A stretch of DNA of 43,300 bases from Stenotrophomonas sp. UBA2124 (GCA_002329155.1 DCXY01000031.1:58253-101552), one strand, 5' to 3'. Positions 6,966 to 15,333 are shown, counted from the first letter of the stretch. Numbers and translations are program-made. Notes: generated by a model not told the origin, from the letters alone.

Positions 6966-9230
6966 TCAGAACTTCGCGGTGAACTCCACACCAAAGGTGC
7001 GCGGCTCGTTGAGGAAGCCGGTGAGGTTATTGAAGTCGATCGCACCCACCACGCGGGTCTGGTTGGTCAGGTTGCGGCCAAACGCGGCCACGTCGTACTG
7101 GCCGTAGCCCCAGTTGTAGCCCACGCGCAGGCCGCCTTCCAGCGACGAACGGCTGCGGAACTCCGGCGATTCGTACAGGAAGAAATTGACCGCACTGCGG
7201 TAGGCCCAGTCGGTGTACACGTACAGCTCGCTCGCATCGCTGACCGGGAAGCCCGCGCGCAGGGTGAGGTTGTGGATCCACTTCGGCGCCTGCGGCAGCG
7301 GGTTGCCGTTGACCAGCGCGTAGGTGCCGCCGTTGATGACGGTGGTCGGGTCGGTGATGGTGCAGCCGCCGCCGCAGATCGCCACGGCCAGATTACCGTC
7401 CTTGATCTCGGTGTCGTTGTAGCTGCTGCCCAGCGTCAGCAGCACGTTGTCGGCCAGATAGGCCTCGAAATCGAGTTCCGCGCCCTGGCCGATGGTCTTG
7501 TCGGCGTTGAGCAGGGTGGCGGTGTTGTTGCTGCCACCCACGGCGATCAGCTGCTGTCCGTCCACGTTGTAGCGGAACACATCGAAGCCCAGGCGTGCAC
7601 GGCGGTCGAACAGGTCGGCCTTGATGCCGACTTCATAGGAGATCACCTTCTCCGAATCAGCCTGCGACACACCACCGAAGGCCAGGCGACCCTGGATGGA
7701 CGGTGCACGGAAGCCCTTGGCCACGCGCGCATAGACGTTGACGTTGTCGGTGAACTGGTAGACGCCGCTCAGGTCCCAGCTGACGTCGTTGACGTCGGTG
7801 TTGGCCAGGTACGGGCCGCTGACCGGGGTGCCGAACGGCACGGCCTGCAGCACGCTGGCAGTGAAGTCCTTCTTGTCCTGCGTGTAGCGCACGCCGCCAC
7901 GCAGCTTGAAGCGCTCGGTCACGTCCAGGTCGCCCGAGGCGAACACTGCCCACGCCTTGTTGCGCTGGCTCTGCACGGCATGGCCGGTCTGCGGATTGCC
8001 GGGGGTCAGCGAGTCGTAGTTGAAGCTGTCGATGGTGACGTCTTCATCGAAGTAGAACACGCCGGCCTGCCAGTCGAAGCGCCCCCATTCGTTGGATTCC
8101 ACGCGGAATTCCTGGGTGATCTGGCGGTGGTCCGGCAGGCCGTCCATGGACTCGGCGGCGAACGGAATCACGCCCGGGCCGGATACAGGCAGGAACGCCG
8201 CGCCGTAGCCACCGTCGATGTCGCCACGGTTCTGCGACTTGGCTGTCTCGTAGCCGCTGATCGAATACAGCGTCAGCTTGCCCAGGTCCCACTTCAGGCG
8301 GGCGCTGCCGCCCCAGGTTTCCAGCTCGGAGTAGTTGACGCCGTCCAGCGCCACCTTGTCACGGTCGAAACCATCGACCAGCTTGTTGCTGCCCGGCTGG
8401 ATGATGTTGGCGCGGAACAGGCGTGCGGTGCCGTTGAGCTTGCGCTTGTGCAGGTTGAACAGGCCCTCGAACGCATCGCCTTCGTACAGGAACTGCACGC
8501 GCGCGGCGGCTTCGTCATAGCCCTCGAAACCATCGCTCGGCGCGTTGGCAACGGTGTTGTCCACGTAGTCGTCGCGGCGCTGGTACAGGGCCGACACGCG
8601 TGCGGACCAGCGGTCGGTCAGCGGGCCGCCGTAGGCACCCTGGGTATTCCAGGTGTTGTAGCTGCCGTAGCCAACCTTGATGTAGCCATCGGCGTCCTGC
8701 GAGGGGCGCGCCGAATCAAACTTCACCACGCCGGCTGGCGTGTTGCGGCCGAACAGCGTGCCCTGCGGGCCGCGCAGCACTTCCACGCCGGCCAGGTCGA
8801 ACAGCGGGAAGCCCTTCAGCAGCGGGCTCTCCTGCACCACGTCGTCATACACCAGCGACACCGGCTGCGAGGCGTTGAGGTCGAAATCGGTATTGCCCAG
8901 GCCGCGGATGTAGAAGCGCGGGAACGCGCGGCCATACGAGGATTCGATGTTGAGGCTGGGCACGCGCGCGGACAGGAAGCGGATGTCGTCACCGGCCGAG
9001 CCAAGCACATCCAGCTTCTCACCCTGGATGGCGGTGATTGACACCGGTACGTCCTTGGCGTTCTCCACCCGGCGCTGCGCGGTGACCTGCAGGGTATCCA
9101 GGGCGACAGCGTCCTTTGCGGCGGGAGCGGCATCCTGCGCGTTGGCGGCCAGCGGCAGCACGGCAAGGACAGCGAGAAACAGCGGATGCGCGACCGGCAA
9201 GCGGCCACGGGCAGGGCGGGCTGGGGACAT
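6966..9230 (-). CDS. TonB-dependent outer-membrane receptor, substrate unknown
   Basis: Outer-membrane beta-barrel transporter of 754 residues powered by TonB. The signal peptide ends near ANA-QD (LFLAVLAVLPLAANAQD). A plug domain follows, with the TonB-box-like stretch DTLQVTAQRR and the plug motifs DVPVSITAI and FYIRGLGNTDFDLN. The barrel runs to a C-terminal Phe (EFTAKF), as required for BAM assembly. ATG 9230 is preferred because it sits directly before a normal signal peptide; the open frame continues upstream with no plausible secretion signal. Its ribosome site is weak. No Fur-like site is obvious upstream and no transport genes are adjacent. The sequence resembles the non-siderophore, fused-plug receptors common in xanthomonads, so the ligand could be a carbohydrate, vitamin or iron chelate. 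Confidence 0.9.
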   Translation of the reverse strand: MSPARPARGRLPVAHPLFLAVLAVLPLAANAQDAAPAAKDAVALDTLQVTAQRRVENAKDVPVSITAIQGEKLDVLGSAGDDIRFLSARVPSLNIESSYGRAFPRFYIRGLGNTDFDLNASQPVSLVYDDVVQESPLLKGFPLFDLAGVEVLRGPQGTLFGRNTPAGVVKFDSARPSQDADGYIKVGYGSYNTWNTQGAYGGPLTDRWSARVSALYQRRDDYVDNTVANAPSDGFEGYDEAAARVQFLYEGDAFEGLFNLHKRKLNGTARLFRANIIQPGSNKLVDGFDRDKVALDGVNYSELETWGGSARLKWDLGKLTLYSISGYETAKSQNRGDIDGGYGAAFLPVSGPGVIPFAAESMDGLPDHRQITQEFRVESNEWGRFDWQAGVFYFDEDVTIDSFNYDSLTPGNPQTGHAVQSQRNKAWAVFASGDLDVTERFKLRGGVRYTQDKKDFTASVLQAVPFGTPVSGPYLANTDVNDVSWDLSGVYQFTDNVNVYARVAKGFRAPSIQGRLAFGGVSQADSEKVISYEVGIKADLFDRRARLGFDVFRYNVDGQQLIAVGGSNNTATLLNADKTIGQGAELDFEAYLADNVLLTLGSSYNDTEIKDGNLAVAICGGGCTITDPTTVINGGTYALVNGNPLPQAPKWIHNLTLRAGFPVSDASELYVYTDWAYRSAVNFFLYESPEFRSRSSLEGGLRVGYNWGYGQYDVAAFGRNLTNQTRVVGAIDFNNLTGFLNEPRTFGVEFTAKF

Positions 9231-9400
9231 GGCGGAGAGGGGCCTTTGAGATGAATGGGGGACTGCGCCTGGCAGATAATTGTTGCAACCCAGCATTCGC
9301 ACCGCAAACGTTTTGCCATTCATGTGCATGACGGCTGTCAGGGGTGTGACGAGCGTCGCGCGCATAGACTTGGCTTCCCTCCCAACCCAGGCGATGTGCG

Positions 9401-10414
9401 ATGACCCAGTGGTATTTCCATGTTCCCGGCCAATCCGACCGCGTTGGCCCGCTCGATGAGGAATCGGCCCGCCGTTATGCGCAGGGCAACCGCCAGGCGC
9501 TGGCCTGGCGCGAAGGCATGCAGGGCTGGCAACCGGTTGGCCAGGTGCCCGAGTTCGGCGGCCAGACCGCGCCGCCAGCGATGCCGCCACCGGTAGGCAA
9601 CAGCCGCAACCGCGCCGATGACATTGATTTCCGCATCGTGGGCCATGAAATGCAGTTCGTCGAAATCGAACTGGACCCGGGCGAGAGCGCCATTGCCGAA
9701 GCCGGCGCGCTGATGTTCAAGGATGCGTCCGTACAGATGGACACCGTGTTCGGCGACGGCTCGCACAGCGGACAGGGCGGTGGCTTCATGGACAAGCTGC
9801 TGGCCGCGGGCAAGCGCGTGGTCACCGGCGAGAGCCTGTTCGCCACCGTCTATACCCAAACCGGCCACGGCAAGGCCAAGGTGGCCTTCGCCGCGCCCTA
9901 CCCCGGCACGGTGCTGGCGATGAAGCTGGACCAGCACGGCGGCAAGCTGATCTGTCAGAAGGACAGTTTCCTGGCCGGCGCGCGCGGCGTGCAGGTGGGC
10001 GTGCACTTCCAGCGCAAGGTGATGACCGGCCTGTTCGGTGGCGAGGGTTTCATCATGCAGAAGCTGGAGGGTGACGGCTGGGTGTTCGTGCATGCCGGCG
10101 GCTGCGTGGTCGAGCGCGAACTGGCCGCCGGCGAGCGCATCGACGTGGATACCGGCTGCGTGGTGGCCTACCACGCAGGCGTGGACATGGACGTGCGCCG
10201 CGTGGCCGGCCTGAAGAGCATGTTCTTCGGCGGCGAAGGCGTGTTCCTGGCCACCCTCACCGGCCCGGGCAAGGTGTGGCTGCAGTCGCTGCCGTTCTCG
10301 CGCCTGGCCGGCCGCATGTTCGCCGCTGCCCCGCAGGGCGGTGGCCAGAGCCGCGGCGAAGGCTCGGTACTCGGCGGCCTGGGCCGCATCCTCGACGGCG
10401 ACAACAACTTCTGA
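9401..10414 (+). CDS. GYF_2 (DUF4339) - AIM24/TIGR00266 family protein
   Basis: A two-domain cytoplasmic protein of 337 residues. Residues 1-50 are a GYF_2-type domain (WYFHVPGQSDRVGPLDE ... WREGMQGWQPV), a small module thought to bind proline-rich partners. From about residue 75 to the end is an AIM24/TIGR00266 beta-rich domain, recognisable by EIELDPGESAIAEAGALMF, Gly-rich strands and FGGEGVF. The biochemical role of bacterial AIM24 proteins is not established. No signal peptide or membrane segment is visible. The next gene (10543, same strand, 128 bases on) encodes a small membrane protein with a Pro-rich N-terminus, a possible GYF ligand, though that is speculation. The start is ATG 9401, since the GYF domain begins immediately after it. 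Confidence 0.85.
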   Translation: MTQWYFHVPGQSDRVGPLDEESARRYAQGNRQALAWREGMQGWQPVGQVPEFGGQTAPPAMPPPVGNSRNRADDIDFRIVGHEMQFVEIELDPGESAIAEAGALMFKDASVQMDTVFGDGSHSGQGGGFMDKLLAAGKRVVTGESLFATVYTQTGHGKAKVAFAAPYPGTVLAMKLDQHGGKLICQKDSFLAGARGVQVGVHFQRKVMTGLFGGEGFIMQKLEGDGWVFVHAGGCVVERELAAGERIDVDTGCVVAYHAGVDMDVRRVAGLKSMFFGGEGVFLATLTGPGKVWLQSLPFSRLAGRMFAAAPQGGGQSRGEGSVLGGLGRILDGDNNF

Positions 10415-10542
10415 TGCAACGCGCCCGGCGTAGCCGCCATGGCTGTGCCGGGCACGCACAATGGGGCTTCGGCCGGGCAACGCCTTGCCACCCTCGCAAC
10501 CCGCTGCCCATACTGCGCCACCCAACCCTCTGGCAGGACGCC

Positions 10543-11163
10543 ATGACGCAGACGGATCCGCACGACATCTACGCGCCCCCGCAGGCGCCGCTCGCTGAAC
10601 CTGCGGCGCCCGCTGAAGTACCGCCGTTCTACGTCGTGTCCGTGGCCAAGCTTGGCCTGCTCCTTTTCGCGACCTTCGGCCTGTATTCGCTGTACTGGTT
10701 CTGGCGGCACTGGGTGCTGTACCGATGGAACCGGAAGCGGTTCGACATCTGGCCGGTGCCGCGCGCGGTGTTCGCCATCTTCTTCGTGCACGGCCTCAAC
10801 AACGCGATCGACCAGACGCTCAGGCGCAACGGCAGCACCTACACCTGGTCGGCCGCCAACTGGGCAACGTTGTTTGTCGTGTTCGTCGCCGTGTCATGGG
10901 CATACCAGTGGTTTCCCGAGAACGGACTGCCACCCTGGCTGGGCATGATCGTGAGTGTGGTCTCGCTGTCCGGCCAGTTCATCGCCATGGCCCATGCACA
11001 GCGCGCGGCCAACAGGGCGTGCAACGATCCCGAGGCCGAGGCCAACCGCCATCTGACCGGTGCCAACTGGGCCTGGCTGGTGCTGGGCACGGTGATATGG
11101 CTGCTGACTATGATCGGCCTGTTTCTGGTCACGCCCATCGAGGTGCGACTGCCCGCACCGTGA
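10543..11163 (+). CDS. Uncharacterised four-helix inner-membrane protein
   Basis: A 206-residue protein that I do not recognise with certainty. After a Pro/Ala-rich N-terminus (DIYAPPQAPLAEPAAPAEVPP) there are about four hydrophobic segments: VAKLGLLLFATFGLYSLYWFW, WATLFVVFVAVSWAYQWF, PPWLGMIVSVVSLSGQFIAMA and WAWLVLGTVIWLLTMIGLFLV. The first resembles the DUF4234-like start of small membrane proteins (LLxxxTFGLYxLYWFWRHWxLY). There is also a conserved-looking RxxNRAxxxPEA stretch before the last helix, as in similar proteins where it precedes N-[ST]. It follows the GYF_2-AIM24 gene on the same strand and may be co-transcribed. No catalytic motif is seen, so no function is proposed. Confidence 0.75.
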   Translation: MTQTDPHDIYAPPQAPLAEPAAPAEVPPFYVVSVAKLGLLLFATFGLYSLYWFWRHWVLYRWNRKRFDIWPVPRAVFAIFFVHGLNNAIDQTLRRNGSTYTWSAANWATLFVVFVAVSWAYQWFPENGLPPWLGMIVSVVSLSGQFIAMAHAQRAANRACNDPEAEANRHLTGANWAWLVLGTVIWLLTMIGLFLVTPIEVRLPAP

Positions 11164-11324
11164 TGTGCCGGCGGGCGGCAACCCTGCCGCCGCATCGCGG
11201 TATCGGGGAATCCGCGCTGGCAGCACATCCTCCACGCACCCACGCATAAACAGCCACTCAGCTGCATGCGGCCCGCTTGCCCGGAGGCGCTATGCTGGCG
11301 CCCTCTCCAGGCCACCTGTTCACC

Positions 11325-12359
11325 ATGACACCGCGCACCGCCCGACTGCTGCTGCCCCTCACCCTGTTTGGCCTGCTGGCCGCCTGTGGTGGCGAGAACA
11401 CCAAGCCGACGCAACCGCAGGCGGTGCGTCCGGCCACGCCGGCAAAGCCGGTCAAGATCGGCGTGGCGCTGGGCGGCGGTGCCGCCAAGGGCTTTGCCCA
11501 TATCGGCGTGATCAAGATGCTTGAGGCCAATGGCTTCGAGCCGGTGGTGGTGTCCGGCACCAGCGCCGGCAGCGTGGTGGGTGCGTTGTACGCCAGCGGC
11601 ATGGACGCTTTCCAGATGCAGCAGAAAGCCGTGGCGCTGGACGAAGCCAGCATCCGCGACGTACGCCTGTTCTCCGGTGGGCTGGTGCAGGGTCGCAAGC
11701 TGCAGGATTACGTCAACGAGCAGGTTGGCAACAAGCCAGCCGAACAGTTGAAGAAGCCCTTCGCCGCCGTCGCCACCCAGCTGGAAACCGGTGACCGCGC
11801 GGTGTTCGTGCGTGGCAACGTGGGCCAGGCCGTGCGTGCTTCCAGCTCCATTCCCGGCGTGTTCGAGCCGGTGACCATCGGTGGCAAGACCTTTGTCGAT
11901 GGCGGCGTGGTCAGCCCGGTGCCGGTGGATGCCGCGCGCCAGCTGGGTGCTGAATTCGTGATCGCCGTGGACATTTCCAGCAAGGCCGGTGGCCAGCGTC
12001 CGACCAGCCTGCTGGGCGCGGTGAACCAGTCCATCACCATCATGGGCCAGCGCCTGGGCGAGCAGGAACTGGCGCGCGCCGACGTGGTGATCCGCCCGCA
12101 GGTGCTGGACATAGGCGCGGCCGATTTCGAGCAGCGTGGCCGCGCCATCCTTGAGGGCGAGAAGGCCGCGATGGCGGCGATGCCGCAGATCCGCGCGGGC
12201 ATCGCCCGCCTGCAGCAGGCGCATGCCACCACCGCGCGCAACGCCGAAGCCCGCGCCGAAGCCGCCAAGGCCGAGGCCTACCAACGCTGCCAGGACAGCC
12301 GCAGCCGCATCGAAAAACTGCGCGGCAAGGAAAAGGACTGCAGCGCGCCGGCGCATTGA
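11325..12359 (+). CDS. Patatin-like phospholipase, RssA/NTE type, lipoprotein
   Basis: Serine-aspartate dyad acyl hydrolase of 344 residues. The chosen ATG (11325) starts a lipoprotein signal, MTPRTARLLLPLTLFGLLAAC, with lipid-modified Cys21, then a Pro/Thr linker. The patatin domain follows: oxyanion loop LGGGAAKGFAHIG, nucleophile GTSAG with Ser80, and the DGG motif with Asp192 (FVDGGVVSP). The bacterial RssA/YchK group has the same order. The last ~60 residues are an Ala/Lys/Glu-rich helix, likely coiled. It probably acts on membrane phospholipids or lysophospholipids from the periplasmic face; the substrate is not determined by sequence. Upstream ATGs at 11277 and 11292 would disrupt the lipoprotein signal. 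It is the last gene before a repeat block and is likely monocistronic. Confidence 0.9.
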   Translation: MTPRTARLLLPLTLFGLLAACGGENTKPTQPQAVRPATPAKPVKIGVALGGGAAKGFAHIGVIKMLEANGFEPVVVSGTSAGSVVGALYASGMDAFQMQQKAVALDEASIRDVRLFSGGLVQGRKLQDYVNEQVGNKPAEQLKKPFAAVATQLETGDRAVFVRGNVGQAVRASSSIPGVFEPVTIGGKTFVDGGVVSPVPVDAARQLGAEFVIAVDISSKAGGQRPTSLLGAVNQSITIMGQRLGEQELARADVVIRPQVLDIGAADFEQRGRAILEGEKAAMAAMPQIRAGIARLQQAHATTARNAEARAEAAKAEAYQRCQDSRSRIEKLRGKEKDCSAPAH

Positions 12360-12365
12360 GCGCGG

Positions 12366-12911
12366 AGCGGCCCTCACCCCAACCCCTCTCCCGCAGGCGG
12401 GAGAGGGGCTAGATTCACAGCACCGTACCCCGGGGCAGTACCGTAGCCCGGGTAAGCGCAGCGCACCCGGGAAACCAACCAACCCGCCGGCACCGCCGCG
12501 CAAGAACCCTCAGCTCCTGCCCAGCTGCGACAGCGGCAGCGCGCGCAGTTCCTTCACCGTGCGCAGCACGAAGCTGGAATTCACATCGGCCACGCCCGCC
12601 GCGTCAATCAGCTTGTCCAGCAGGAACGCGGAGAAGTGGTCCAGGCGGGAGCTGCCCTCACCCCAGCCCCTCTCCCGCAAGCGGGAGAGGGGCTAAGTAC
12701 GCAGTACCGTAGCCCGGGTAAGCGCAGCGCACCCGGGAAACCAACCAACCCGCTCACACCGCCACACAGGAACCCTCAGCTCCTGCCCAGCTGCGACAGC
12801 GGCAGCGCACGCAGTTCCTTCACCGTGCGCAGCACGAAGCTGGAATTCACATCGGCCACGCCCGCCGCGTCAATCAGCTTGTCCAGCAGGAAGGCGGAAA
12901 AGTGATCCAGG
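12366..12911. repeat. Tandem duplication of a repeat block plus the lrp 3' end
   Basis: The 416 bases between the patatin gene and lrp contain two collinear units: about 12370-12645 and 12652-12911. Each begins with a palindrome (CCTCTCCCGC / GCGGGAGAGG), continues with a GTAG-headed REP-like palindrome (12443-12471 and 12709-12737; GTAGCCCGGGTAAGCGCAGC...CCCGGG), a linker (AAACCAACCAACCCGC) and then the last 45 codons of an lrp gene. The offset between the units is exactly 266 bases over about 205 bases. In unit 2 the lrp tail is the true gene end; in unit 1 it is an orphan fragment that breaks off after CCAGG at 12645. Confidence 0.9.
12510..12645 (-). pseudogene. Orphan 3' fragment of an lrp allele (45 codons)
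   Basis: Bases 12510-12645 match the 3' end of the intact regulator gene (12776-12911) with only four differences in 136 bases. The pairs 12543/12809, 12627/12893, 12633/12899 and 12639/12905 all fall at third codon positions and are all synonymous (Arg, Ala, Phe, Asp). The stop codon is intact, but the fragment has no 5' part. It reads like the tail of a second functional allele rather than a decayed local copy. Confidence 0.85.
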
Positions 12912-13261
12912 TCGCGCACGTAGACGTGCAGCAGGTAGTCCATGTCGCCGGTGAGGGCGTGGCAGGCCACCACCTCGTCCCACAACTGCACCGCCTCGAT
13001 GAAGCGGCCGATGGCCGCCTGGCCGTGCTTGGACAGCTGCACGCGGACGAAGGCCTGCAGCCCCAGCCCGATGGCGCGCGGTTCCAGCCGTGCGCCGTAG
13101 CCGGCGATCACGCCCTCCGCTTCCAGCCGCTGCAGGCGCCGCAGGCAGGCCGAGGGGGACAGGTTCACCCGCCCCGCCAGTTCGGCATTGGTGGCGCGGC
13201 CATGCTGCTGGATTTCCACCAGCAGGCGAAGATCTGTGCGGTCCAAGGTAATTGCGGTCAC
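12776..13261 (-). CDS. Lrp/AsnC family transcriptional regulator, divergent from phhA
   Basis: A 161-residue feast-famine regulator. The N-terminal helix-turn-helix (LDRTDLRLLVEIQQHGRATNAELAGRVNLSPSACLRRLQRL, given here as its known extent at about residues 5-45) is followed by the RAM ligand-binding domain (AFVRVQL, CHALTGDMDYLLHVYVRDL, SSFVLRTVKE), where Lrp proteins bind amino acids. GTG 13261 is preferred to ATG 13279 because GAGG lies eight bases upstream of the GTG, whereas the ATG has no ribosome site. It is divergent from phenylalanine hydroxylase with two palindromes between them, so it most likely controls phhA in response to an aromatic amino acid and its own gene as well. Its 3' end is duplicated downstream. 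Confidence 0.92.
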   Translation of the reverse strand: MTAITLDRTDLRLLVEIQQHGRATNAELAGRVNLSPSACLRRLQRLEAEGVIAGYGARLEPRAIGLGLQAFVRVQLSKHGQAAIGRFIEAVQLWDEVVACHALTGDMDYLLHVYVRDLDHFSAFLLDKLIDAAGVADVNSSFVLRTVKELRALPLSQLGRS

Positions 13262-13285
13262 TTTGCTGCCTCGCAACATTAAATA

Positions 13286-13304
13286 GGCGCAATAATATTG
13301 CGCC
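13286..13304. promoter_or_regulatory. Perfect palindrome, probable Lrp-type operator
   Basis: GGCGCAAT-AAT-ATTGCGCC: 8-base perfect arms around a 3-base centre, immediately upstream of the regulator gene and inside the divergent lrp-phhA spacer. The size and AT-rich centre suit Lrp/AsnC dimer sites. Confidence 0.7.
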
Positions 13305-13318
13305 AGAAGCCAATACCA

Positions 13319-13343
13319 GCGCAATTCCGCACACTTGTTGCGC
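13319..13343. promoter_or_regulatory. Second operator-like palindrome with the same half-sites
   Basis: GCGCAA and TTGCGC half-sites repeat those of the 13286 palindrome, here 13 bases apart. The two dyad centres are about 36 bases apart, so dimers on both could face similar sides of the helix. It lies 50 bases upstream of phhA. Confidence 0.55.
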
Positions 13344-13392
13344 ACCGCTCTGCATACCATGCGGTTACCTATTCCCTCACGGAACTGCCGCC

Positions 13393-14283
13393 ATGGAAGC
13401 CAACCCGCGCCGCGTCGAACACCAGCAGACCGACAAGGGCTATGTGCCGGTCTATACCACCGCCGTGGTGGAGCAGCCGTGGGACAACTACAGCGCCGAC
13501 GACCACGCCACCTGGAGCGCGCTGTACCAGCGCCAGCGCGAGCTGCTGGTGGGCCGCGCCTGCCAGGAGTTCCTGGATGCCCAGGACGAGATGGGCATGA
13601 GCGAGCACATGATTCCGCGCTTCGACCAGCTCAACGAGGTGCTGGGCGCGGCCACCGGCTGGACCCTGGTCGGCGTGGAAGGGCTGCTGCCGGAACTGGA
13701 TTTCTTCGACCACCTGGCCAACCGCCGCTTCCCGGTGACCTGGTGGATCCGCCGTCCCGAGCAGATCGACTACATCGCCGAGCCGGATCTTTTCCACGAC
13801 CTGTTCGGCCATGTGCCGCTGCTGATGAACCCGGTGTTCGCCGACTACATGGCCGCCTACGGGCGCGGTGGCGTCAAGGCGCACGCCATCGGTCCGGACG
13901 CGCTGCAGAACCTCACCCGCCTGTACTGGTATACGGTGGAGTTCGGCCTGATCAACACCGCCGACGGCCTGCGCATCTACGGCGCGGGCATCGTGTCGTC
14001 GAAGGGTGAATCGCTGTATTCGCTGGAATCGGATGCGCCCAACCGCATCGGCTTCGACCTGGAGCGGATCATGCGTACCCGCTACCGCATCGACACCTTC
14101 CAGAAGAGCTATTTCGTCATCGAAGGCTTCGACCAGCTGATGGCCGCCACCGAGCCGGATTTCACGCCCATCTACGAGCGCCTTGCCACGCAGGAGCACT
14201 TGCCCGCCGGCAACGTGCAGGGCGATGACAAGGTGTTCCAGCGCGGCACCGGCGAAGGCTGGTCCACCGAAGCCGACTTCTGA
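13393..14283 (+). CDS. phhA: Phenylalanine 4-monooxygenase (PhhA)
   Basis: Non-haem iron, tetrahydropterin-dependent hydroxylase that converts phenylalanine to tyrosine in the cytoplasm, the entry step to homogentisate catabolism. The protein is 296 residues, the usual size of the bacterial enzyme. Iron ligands are visible as His135 and His140 in FHDLFGH and a Glu in YWYTVEFGL (about residue 183). The pterin/substrate region includes GLLPELDFFDHLANRRFPVTWWIRRP. The ATG at 13393 starts MEANPRRVEHQQTDKGYVPVYTT, typical of xanthomonad PhhA. The gene is divergent from the Lrp-type regulator across two palindromes, implying amino-acid-responsive control. No pterin dehydratase (PhhB) gene is adjacent. 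It ends 15 bases from the convergent dmeF gene. Confidence 0.96.
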   Translation: MEANPRRVEHQQTDKGYVPVYTTAVVEQPWDNYSADDHATWSALYQRQRELLVGRACQEFLDAQDEMGMSEHMIPRFDQLNEVLGAATGWTLVGVEGLLPELDFFDHLANRRFPVTWWIRRPEQIDYIAEPDLFHDLFGHVPLLMNPVFADYMAAYGRGGVKAHAIGPDALQNLTRLYWYTVEFGLINTADGLRIYGAGIVSSKGESLYSLESDAPNRIGFDLERIMRTRYRIDTFQKSYFVIEGFDQLMAATEPDFTPIYERLATQEHLPAGNVQGDDKVFQRGTGEGWSTEADF

Positions 14284-14298
14284 GCCGGCGCCCTGCCC

Positions 14299-15318
14299 TC
14301 AGCCGAGGGCGGGGTTTGCCGCCAGCGCGCTCTGCCCGCTCGGCGCGGCGCGCACTTCCACCGTCACATGCACGATCTCTTCGTGGATGGCCAGCGCGCG
14401 GTGGAATATTTCCGGCTCCACGCCGGGCGCGGTGACCACCTCCATCGCACAGGCGAAGCGGCCGCGCCCCACCTGCCAGACATGCAGGTCGCTCAGGCGT
14501 GCCGGCACCGGCCCCTGCTCCACCGCCTCGCGGATTTCCGCCACCAGCGGCGCGTCCATTTCCGCATCCAGCAGCACGCGGCCGGTCTGGCGGATCAGGC
14601 CCACGGCCCATACCGATACCAGCACCGCGCCGACGATGCCCATCACCGGGTCCAGCCAGGTCGCATGGAAATACAGGCCACCCAGCAGCGCGATGATGGC
14701 CAGCACCGAGGTCGCCGCATCGGCCAGAACGTGTAGATAGGCCGAGCGCTGGTTCAGATCGTGGTGGTGGTGCGGATCATCGTCATGGTCGTGGTGATGC
14801 GGCGTGCTGTCGTGACCTGCGTGGTGATGGTGATGGTGATGGTGATGGTGGTCATGCGCATGCTGGTCACGCAGCCACCACGCGCAGAGCAGGTTCACGC
14901 CAAGGCCCACCACCGCGATGGCGATGGCCTGCTCGTAATGCACGGGGCTGGGCTTGAACATCCGCACGATGGACTCGAAGGCCATCAACCCGGCCACGGC
15001 CAGCAGCAGGATGGCGCTGGCAAAACCGGCCAGCACCTCGATCTTCCAGGTGCCGAACGCGAAGCGGGGATCGTCGCGGTAGCGGCGCGCGCAGGCATAG
15101 GCAAAGACAGCCAGGCCCAGCGCCAGCGCGTGCGAACTCATGTGCCAGCCATCGGCCAGCACCGCCATGGAGTTGAACCACCAGCCGCCGCTGATTTCCA
15201 CCACCATCATCACCAGGGTCAGCACGGTGGCACGCAGTGTGTTCTTCTCCGCCATGGGGTTGCCTTCGCTGAACGCGTGGCGGTGGCGGCGGGCTTGGGC
15301 GAGGGTATCCAGGGACAT
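14299..15318 (-). CDS. dmeF: Cation diffusion facilitator, DmeF-type Co/Ni efflux
   Basis: Inner-membrane metal/proton antiporter of the CDF family, 339 residues with six predicted helices. The short N-terminal HRHAFSEGN motif, the metal-site motif LADGWHMSSHAL in helix 2 and HVLADAATS (His196, Asp200) in helix 5 mark the DmeF branch. A cytoplasmic loop at residues 153-186 is extremely His-rich (about 20 His, including a run of ten), a metal-binding region seen in DmeF/ZitB-like exporters. ATG 15318 has GGAGAAGG about ten bases upstream. It is divergent from a CsoR/RcnR-type repressor with a CCCCC-centred palindrome between them, the arrangement known for dmeRF in rhizobia. The likely substrates are cobalt and nickel; zinc cannot be excluded. 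Confidence 0.88.
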   Translation of the reverse strand: MSLDTLAQARRHRHAFSEGNPMAEKNTLRATVLTLVMMVVEISGGWWFNSMAVLADGWHMSSHALALGLAVFAYACARRYRDDPRFAFGTWKIEVLAGFASAILLLAVAGLMAFESIVRMFKPSPVHYEQAIAIAVVGLGVNLLCAWWLRDQHAHDHHHHHHHHHHAGHDSTPHHHDHDDDPHHHHDLNQRSAYLHVLADAATSVLAIIALLGGLYFHATWLDPVMGIVGAVLVSVWAVGLIRQTGRVLLDAEMDAPLVAEIREAVEQGPVPARLSDLHVWQVGRGRFACAMEVVTAPGVEPEIFHRALAIHEEIVHVTVEVRAAPSGQSALAANPALG

Positions 15319-15333
15319 GGCGGCAGCCTTCTC

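Noticed and set aside
7272..9041. 589-codon plus-strand frame opposite the first TonB receptor
   Set aside because: Antisense to a clear receptor; low-complexity Val/Ala/Gly/His-rich translation without motifs.
12366..12911. Insertion sequence as the cause of the duplication
   Set aside because: No transposase frame, terminal inverted repeats or target-site duplication flank the block; recombination at REP sequences explains it better.
13261..13279. ATG 13279 as the start of the Lrp-type regulator
   Set aside because: No ribosome site lies before it and it would place the operator palindrome directly on the leader; GTG 13261 has GAGG eight bases upstream. It remains a possible alternative.
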